Source: Vitellaria paradoxa (lineage: Eukaryota; Streptophyta; Magnoliopsida; Ericales; Sapotaceae). From it: 64,000 nt of DNA. Made by a program: the position numbers and the translations under genes. The DNA is taken from positions 23,793,840 through 23,857,839 of the forward strand of contig CM034241.1 of assembly GCA_019916065.1 (NCBI GenBank), in the 5' to 3' direction. Below are positions 57,343 through 64,000 of the stretch, one piece after another; position 1 is the stretch's first letter, and every line of letters begins with the position of its first letter. The notes below the pieces were generated by a model, which saw nothing but the letters and a program-made list of their open reading frames with translations, was not told the DNA's origin and searched no databases.

Positions 57343-58039
57343 GTGAACATGACTAAGTCTTCAACCTTAGGCACTACCATAGGCACTGAGTGGGACATTT
57401 GCCCTAATTACATTGGAGATAACTTTTGGAATGAGCATCTTCCTCATTTCCTTTTGGACTCTCCCATGCGGGATATTTCTCTACCACCTATTGAGAGTCA
57501 AGGAGACATGCAATCCTTTCCTACTACCGAGCTTGACGCTCAACCCACCCCTACTACCCTAGATCTTATTGAGAGTCCTTTGACTCCAACTGAGCATTTG
57601 TATGTCACATGGCCTGAGGGGCACATTATTGAGTCTGTTGACCCTAGTTCACTTCATTACACACTTGAGATTGAGAGTGGTGCACACCTCCCACCTCATG
57701 ACTTAGCCCCATCCAAGAGTCTTACTATGGGGATTGCAAGTGATACTATGAGGCCGACCATCATTGGGGAGAGGTAATAGACACAGGGAAAGTTGCATTG
57801 ACTTTTTGGGTGTCAAGAGATCATTAAAGCCCACCATTTCCACATCCATAGATTTCTTGGGTGTCAAGAGATTAATTGAGCCTACCATGTTCACATGCAC
57901 ACTCACATTTTCGCCACTTCCAAGGTTTTATGAACCTCACTTGTCTTTTTATCCCTTGGCATATTTTACACTTGAAGGGCATCCATCTTTGATGCTTCGT
58001 GGGCTCGAAAAGAACATTTTATTCTTAAACCATTTGTAG
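57343..58039 (+). pseudogene. gypsy element B downstream open frames, not recognised
   Basis: ATG 57343 opens 144 codons: an acidic, Pro/Thr-rich protein (for example LPPIESQGDMQSFPTTELDA) ending at 57777. An overlapping frame (57764-58039) has the repeat SIDFLGVKRSLKPTIST and SIDFLGVKRLIEPTMFT, from a 51-bp direct duplication near 57797-57898. It sits where pol should start, but there is no protease motif. It may be the gag C-terminus or a lineage-specific ORF. No function is proposed. Confidence 0.4.
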
Positions 58040-59350
58040 ATGCATGGGATAGAGTGGGTGTTGGATAAACCTTCTTCTTTGTTTCATTTATGTATAGTAG
58101 ATTAGATTTTTCTTTTTCTTATTTCCTTATTTCTTTTTAGTTTTATTTTCTACTCTTATTTTTTCTTTTTCTTTTTATTTTTCTTTTGTACGGACTATTT
58201 CTTTTATCTTATTTTCTCTTCATTTTTTCTTTTATTTTATTTCTAACCTTTTTCTCTTATATAGTTTTTTTTTTCTTCAAGTAATGAAACTCGTTAGGTT
58301 ATACCCTTCCCCTCCCTTTTTATTTAATCTTCCACTTCCAATTTTGGTGTTTCATATACATACTTATTGTTGTTGGGAGTGTTATAGGATCTAGGTTGGG
58401 GGGTGTTTTGAGTGATACCTTAGGGGGCTTGAATAATGGATGCATGCTTGGTTTAATTTATGCTATGTTCTAAAATTGTGCCTTTTGTGGCTATTATTTC
58501 ATACTTATCATCATGCTTACTTTGCATACTACGGACCCACATATGCATCATGGTTCTCAAATTGAGGACAATGTTTAGTTTATGTTGGGGGGTAGAGTTT
58601 GCATGATGACTTTTGTGCTAAAAATTACAAAATTTTAAAATTTTTGAGTATTTTTGAGCTTGTATAGATGATTTTAGCATATTTGCACCTGCATGTTGGC
58701 CTTTTTTTGGTTTGGTTGATTATCGAATTGAGTTTCAAGCATTAATAGGAAACTTAATTCAAGTTGAGTATGTCATGACCTTGTACATTTTTGACTATCA
58801 TGGAGAAGAGCTTATGTGCTTAAGAGTAGATTTTGTTTAACATTGGTTAATTAAGCATTCTTGGACTAGGTGGAGACTTATACCCCTTAATGGTGAGCTT
58901 TTGAGCCTATTATTCTTTTCTAGAGGGGTTGCACATAATCACAGCTCTTTTATTCTTCATTTTGTTTTTCAATGCACCAATTGCATCACACACACTTGCA
59001 TGGGTTTCACTTGGCACATTATGAGTTGTTGCAAGATTTGAACATGATGCTAGGCCCTCTTTGCTATTTTAGGCCTTCTTATCCTTCCTTGGTTATGAAT
59101 TACCCTAGAAGCCAACTAAAGCCTTTTAATAAAGTGTGTGATACATATATACACTTTTTCTTTTGTTCCCACCTCATATATTATCTCTTAACCTAATTCA
59201 CACACGTTAAGCCTTATCCTCACATGTTTTGGGTTGTAAATGTGCCTTAATATCAGTGATGTGAACCAGGGTTAGGAATGGAAAGTTTGGAGAGCACATT
59301 GTGAGGAAATATTGTGTGGAAAATTCAACTGATGTGTATTTCATTATTTT

Positions 59351-59381
<31 letters not shown>

Positions 59382-60385
59382 AGAAAAGAAAAAAGAAAAA
59401 AAGAGAAAAAAAAAAGAAAAAAAAAATTTCATCACTCCTTTTGTTTATAAAATTGCAGGCCTTGTACATTGTTTGCAATATTTACAATTGTCCCAAAGGT
59501 AGTATTTAGTGTGAATAATATTTTTGTTGGGATCTTTATTGGGGTTGGAAAGGAAACGGGTAGTTTGGGACTTGTGTGCACTTGATCATCGTTATCCCAA
59601 AGCATGTACTTTGATTTTCATATCTTCCATTGTTAACCATTACCCCTAGCCAAGTTACAACCGAAACAAAGACCTAGTGGATTCTAAGCAAGCAATTCTT
59701 GTATATTGTGCATGTAGTGATCTTGTGTATGTTGTGTGGTGTGACCCCTTACATATGCATTGGAACATAGTTATGAGCTGTCCACTTTGAACTTCAATAT
59801 AGTTAACTCATTTTTTGTGGAGTTATGTGCAACGAGGATGGCATCATATGCTAATAGGTATGTGTGAACCCTTGATGAGTGAATTTCTTTATATGAGTGG
59901 TATCCTGTGGGTATTTGAAGTCAAAACCTTGTTCCGTTTATACTCTTGCAACTTTATTGAATGAATGAAACAATTTTGTACACATGCTCTTCCTACTTTG
60001 ATAGCCCATGCATGTATGCTTAGTACTTGGGAATTACACATAATACTTGGGTTTTGTGACTTGTTAAGCTTGAGCTTGATTCATTTTTTATCTTAATCAC
60101 TCTTGGACATATTGAGACCATTCCATAGATGTTTGTGGGTAGCATCACTGCAATCCCCCATGAGACCTTACTCATCTACTAAAGGAAACCTAAGGGTTTA
60201 AAGGGCTTGCCTCATGCGCTAAGTGTAGTTGTGTGTCTCCTACAAAAACGAATTGCCCTTTTAGTTAGAATTATTTATTATTTATTTTTAGTTAAATGAA
60301 ATGGATTTTCTTGGTATGGGTTCATCTTCCCTCAATCATAATTCTTTCCATTCCTAGGGACTATCAATGTCTAGATTGAGGGGTG
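58040..60385. other. gypsy element B 3' non-coding region
   Basis: T-rich stretch 58080-58300, then blocks shared with element A's 3' region, an A/G-rich run (59357-59428) and the polypurine tract ending at 60385. No pol. Confidence 0.7.
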
Positions 60386-63300
60386 TGATTACTCGTAATC
60401 ATTGTTGATTTTAACCTCATTTTGCACTTTTCTTTGGAACATTTTATCAAGTAAAATTCATTTTTTATCATATTTTGATTATTTATATTATTTTTATGTA
60501 TTTTGCAAGAGTATGGAAGGAAAACACCCAAAGAAAGGCAACTTGGAAGCTTAAAGAAGCAAATCAGGAAAGAAATGAGAAAGCCTATTGATTACAATGT
60601 GGGAAATATCTTAAGCTTCCGGGATCCAATTGAGGTCATTCAAAAGCCCAAAATCAAGTGTGCATTTTAAGCTAAAACTTTCACAAAGAACCCAAGTCCA
60701 AAAGAGGTCTACATTTACTTTGCAAGCAGCTTGCAAAGTTGCATAATTTGAAATTATTCAGATGGTTTAGCATGACACCCTGTTAATGTTTTAACCATAA
60801 ATTTTTACTCACAACTCAGATTGATACGATTCTTTTTGGGTTAGAAAGAAGAATCGAAGGGCTACAATATAATGGTGGAGCTTAACACTGTCCTCTGGTG
60901 TCCCGATAATGTCGAGACGGCAAACACCAGTAGCTCCTGACTCTCTTTACTGCTTTTTGGCGTCTCGACGGCGGCCTCGATGGTTTAGATTTTAGGGTTT
61001 TTTCACATTCTTTTATAGATATAGACGTTGTATTAGACTTTGGGGGGTCGTTCATATGTTTTAGGGTTATTTTTCTGATAGTTTTCTTTTAGTTTTAGAG
61101 AGTTTTCATTACGTTTGATTTGAAGATTTGGATTCAAGCATTTGGTTTAGTTGAAATTTCGTAAGGTGTTCGCTTTTCTTTTTCTCATGGTTTATGTACG
61201 TAAGTTACTTCGTATTTAATTATTTCAATTCCATGCTTTAAGTTTAGATTTATTTCATATTTCTTTTCATTTTTTAGGCTTTAATATCTTCTTTTGTTTT
61301 TGCTTTTCATTTTGCATTAATAAATGGTTTGCAAGTATATTTTCCTCTTCGAAGTTCAAGCATGCTAGGCTAGGGTTTGTTCTTGGCTTCAAGCCATTAA
61401 AGGTGGTGTGATAATTTGGTGAATTCAAACGTAAAAGAATATTTTTAAATGAAATATCCTTTAGATTTCTAATTGGAATCTCGTAGTAAGCTAGGGTTCT
61501 TTCGAAATTAAATCACCCGTGTTATAATCATAGCTTGGTTATGATTGGCCACTCGTTCATACCAAGTGTTTGATTCAATGGATCGGTGATTTGGAGCTTA
61601 TTTTCCTAAAACCCTAATATGAGGTTGATTGGACATCAATTGATACATATTTATACATTCAAATTACACTTGCACACATCATAAAAAGACATAAAATCTA
61701 TGTTTTGTGCAGATTTCATCTCCATATCTACAAAGTGGAATGTGTGTTGATTTCCATCACAAGAACAAGAAATTAAGCTACATTGAGGATGTTGAGAAGA
61801 AAGCATGCTGCACAACACATCAAAAGGGTTGAAGCTATTTCAGAAGAATAAGAAAATTTAGTTGAAATCAGTGCAAAGAGATCAGAATCACTATTCTAGA
61901 AATTTCTGCAGCAGGGGATCGTATTCGAATATGGTTTTACTGTATTCGAATATAAGCTTCTTCACAGCAACGAATTCCATGTGACCCCAACTTCCCCATA
62001 TGATGTCACCTGCAATCCAGGGAGGGCAAATCAGGAAAAAAAAGATATAGGAGAGAGAAGAAGCCATCATGAGGAGAACATTCGGTTAGAGGAGAGAGAA
62101 AAGGAGGAGAGAAAAGGAAGAAAGAAGGGGAGTGAGACCCACGCGACAGAAAACAGAGAGCATTTGCTGGGAAGAAATTCAGATTTCAGGAGGAGAGTTT
62201 TTGAGAGTTTTTCATTGAGAGTTCAGAGTTTTATATTGGAATTTTAATTCAGCATTAGAGTTTTAGAGATTTACACATTGAATTCATTCTAATTTCTGTA
62301 ATCAGATTGTCAAGTCTAAATCCATTAAACCTTCAATTTCAGATTGCAATGTCTTCGAATCAGATTTTCATTTCTGTTTTTCTTCTTTTCAACATGCTCG
62401 GCTAAGTTTTCTTGAGCCAAGGCAAGGGTAATGCCCTTCCAATGAATCTCAAGTGGCCGAACTTCATGGATTTACTTTGAGTTCTTATGGTTATCAAGTC
62501 AATTTGCAGCTGGGTGTATTAGAACTCATTGATTCAAGACCCGATTAATCCAACTTTGTATATCCTATTGATGAGTTCATAGGTGTTGCTTAACTTAGAA
62601 CTCTCATGACATTGTTGTATGTGGGTTGCTAGAATTAGAACTCCTATTGTCCTTAAAATAGGTTATGCACATTGAGTGTTTAATCCATGGTTTGTTTCAA
62701 TTGAAATTAATTTTCTCAAAAATCAGTACAAATTGATTTGGTAAATTTATAAGCTCTTGGCACTTGAAATTCATTTGGATTGGTATTAAACTTGCCTTGC
62801 TCAACCTTTTCATCACTTAATCTTTTAGTTTAAATTCACTTTGTTTTTGGAAAGTTAGTTCAAAATTATCAACCAACCAAATCAGATTTTAATTTTTCAT
62901 TTTACATTTTTCTGTGAGTTGTATTTTGCCAAATTAATCTCCATTAGAGTCATTCACTTCATTACTCCCTAGATCCCTGTGGAAATGACCTGGGACTTAC
63001 CAGTTATTTTGTGCTTCAACGACACCTTGCACTTGGGGGAAAACTTGTCTTGATTTACCTCACTTAACATTTTCTTTAAATCTGAATTTATAATCTGAAT
63101 TTTCATTTGAGCTTTTATCTTGGAGTGAGGTAATTAAACAAAAACAAGCAGAGGTTTTTTAAGAAATTGATTCACCCGTATTACAATCAAAAACCTAGTT
63201 ATGAGTTGATGCTTGTACACAGTAGGTGTTCGATTCAATGTCCCAGTGAGTCTAAAACTAATTTCAAAAGTCTCTACTTACCTTGAGTTCCATAAATTAG

Positions 63301-63682
63301 GTTGTAATGAAATATTTTCCGACCTAGCAATGCATGTGCATTTGCTAGGTTGAGTTATCAACACCTTTGAGTAAACCACTACCCCACTACCGGATTTGGT
63401 TTGAAGCTAAGATTATCTTAATTATTTTATTTTTAATATTTGCATTTTCATTTAATATCACAATTTCTTGAATCCATCATTCTCAACCCAGCCATGCTTA
63501 AGCATCTTATAAATCCAAAGTTAGTTTAGATTAACTTAGGTTCACTTATTAACTAAGAGAACAAGTTTAGAGCTTTTAACAAAGCCCTCTTTGTGGAGAT
63601 GACCTCGGTTCTCACTGAGTAAAACTACAACCACCCTCTTACACTTGAGAGATAGAACCCGAACAAATTTCAGGGTCAGTCA
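60386..63682 (+). repeat. gypsy element B, 3' LTR (split)
   Basis: Starts TGATTACTCGTAATC and ends GGGTCAGTCA. Without the inserted 1525-bp LTR and its 5-bp duplication it is 1767 bp, matching the 1769-bp 5' LTR. Confidence 0.9.
61626..63150 (+). mobile_element. Solo LTR, 1.5 kb, inside element B's 3' LTR
   Basis: Starts TGATTGGACATC and ends AACAAAAACAAGCA. GAGGT flanks both sides (61621-61625 and 63151-63155). The 5' LTR of element B at about 55497 is uninterrupted and serves as the empty site. The ending (ATGACCTGGGACTTACC ... CCTTGCACTTGGGGG) has the shape seen at the ends of Athila/Tat LTRs, but the body is unlike A or B. A short open frame (61981-62247) is purine-rich and not recognisable. 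Confidence 0.9.
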
Positions 63683-64000
63683 ACGTGTTGGAAGAGTACA
63701 TTGAGAGTGGACTTAACTCGTAATTGTAGAGGTGCATGGCAGGGCCTTAGGCAGTGTTTGACTTTTTGGTTGGGTTTGTGGGACTTGCCAGAGCAATAGG
63801 ATACTAATGGGGTTGTTGGTTGGGCAACCCAACAAATGGAAATGATTCTACTGTTGTCCTCTAGTATGGTGCCCAAATTCTTTGATGGTAGTTTCTAGGT
63901 CTTAGGGCTTCGTGTTAACATTTGCTGTTTGTGAAAATAATGGAAGATGGCGGCTATAGGCCAGTCACCTAGTAAGGTTGATAAAATCAAGATTCTACCT
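63683..64000. other. Flank beyond element B
   Basis: No feature recognised in the last 318 bases. Confidence 0.4.

Larger units (their letters stand above)
54257..63682 (+). mobile_element. Gag-only gypsy element B (non-autonomous)
   Basis: LTRs at 54257-56025 and 60386-63682 (the latter split by a solo LTR), primer site TGGCACCGTTGCTGAGGA, a gag remnant, about 900 bp of further open frames, a 2.3-kb non-coding 3' region and a polypurine tract (ATTGAGGGGTG) before the 3' LTR. No protease, RT or integrase motif is present in the 4.4-kb interior, so it depended on a partner. The 5-bp flanks ATTTG and ACGTG do not match well. The 3' region shares blocks with element A. Confidence 0.82.

Noticed and set aside
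1..64000. CRISPR arrays, tRNA or rRNA genes, organelle insertions, pararetrovirus copies
   Set aside because: No regularly spaced repeats, cloverleaf-like sequences, rRNA motifs or caulimovirus-type coat/movement motifs were seen by eye.

Overview
This is AT-rich nuclear DNA from a flowering plant, most likely a eudicot. The evidence is a relic of a plant-only UPF0496 (DUF677) gene and a set of plant transposon families: RTE and L1 LINEs, Ty1/copia, Ty3/gypsy of the Tat/Athila type, PIF/Harbinger, a hAT-like element, a long-TIR MULE-like element and Tourist-like MITEs. The species cannot be fixed from the sequence. I see no bacterial-style operon, CRISPR array, rRNA, tRNA or intact host gene. 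Almost every coding region is broken by stops and frameshifts.

Layout. 1-5.8 kb: tail of a gypsy polyprotein and LTR-like DNA split by a full-length RTE LINE (488-3662, 17-bp target duplication), then an L1 scrap. 5.8-6.9 kb: the UPF0496 gene on the minus strand, open over most of its main exon but carrying a stop codon and a 25-bp poly(A)-tailed insertion. 7.4-15.7 kb: a decayed L1 LINE (minus) split by a 2.4-kb long-inverted-repeat transposon, which is itself split by a 302-bp L1 fragment. 18.4-26.2 kb: a decayed Ty1/copia element with both LTRs, split by a 2.46-kb solo LTR that contains an 813-bp hAT-like element. 27-28.2 kb: MITEs. 28.5-35.1 kb: a PIF/Harbinger relic with transposase and Myb-like genes, the transposase split by a 2.39-kb solo LTR. 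36-50.5 kb: a 14.6-kb Athila/Tat-like gypsy element with gag, protease, RT, RNase H, integrase and extra 3' ORFs, its pol split by a 1.8-kb solo LTR of a related family. 51-54 kb: small MITEs and unassigned DNA. 54.3-63.7 kb: a second gypsy element with gag but no pol, its 3' LTR split by a 1.5-kb solo LTR.

The main story is the insertion history. Many insertions can be ordered because target-site duplications are still visible and the interrupted frame or repeat resumes on the far side. Four of the LTR insertions survive only as solo LTRs, which points to removal of internal regions by LTR-LTR recombination. Three insertions consist of little more than a poly(A) tail with a target duplication. 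I found no clear new functional system. The most unusual items are the tail-only insertions (one in the UPF0496 exon), the long-TIR element, the gag-only gypsy element and a GGTCCGGACC hairpin motif that recurs in the Athila-like element.
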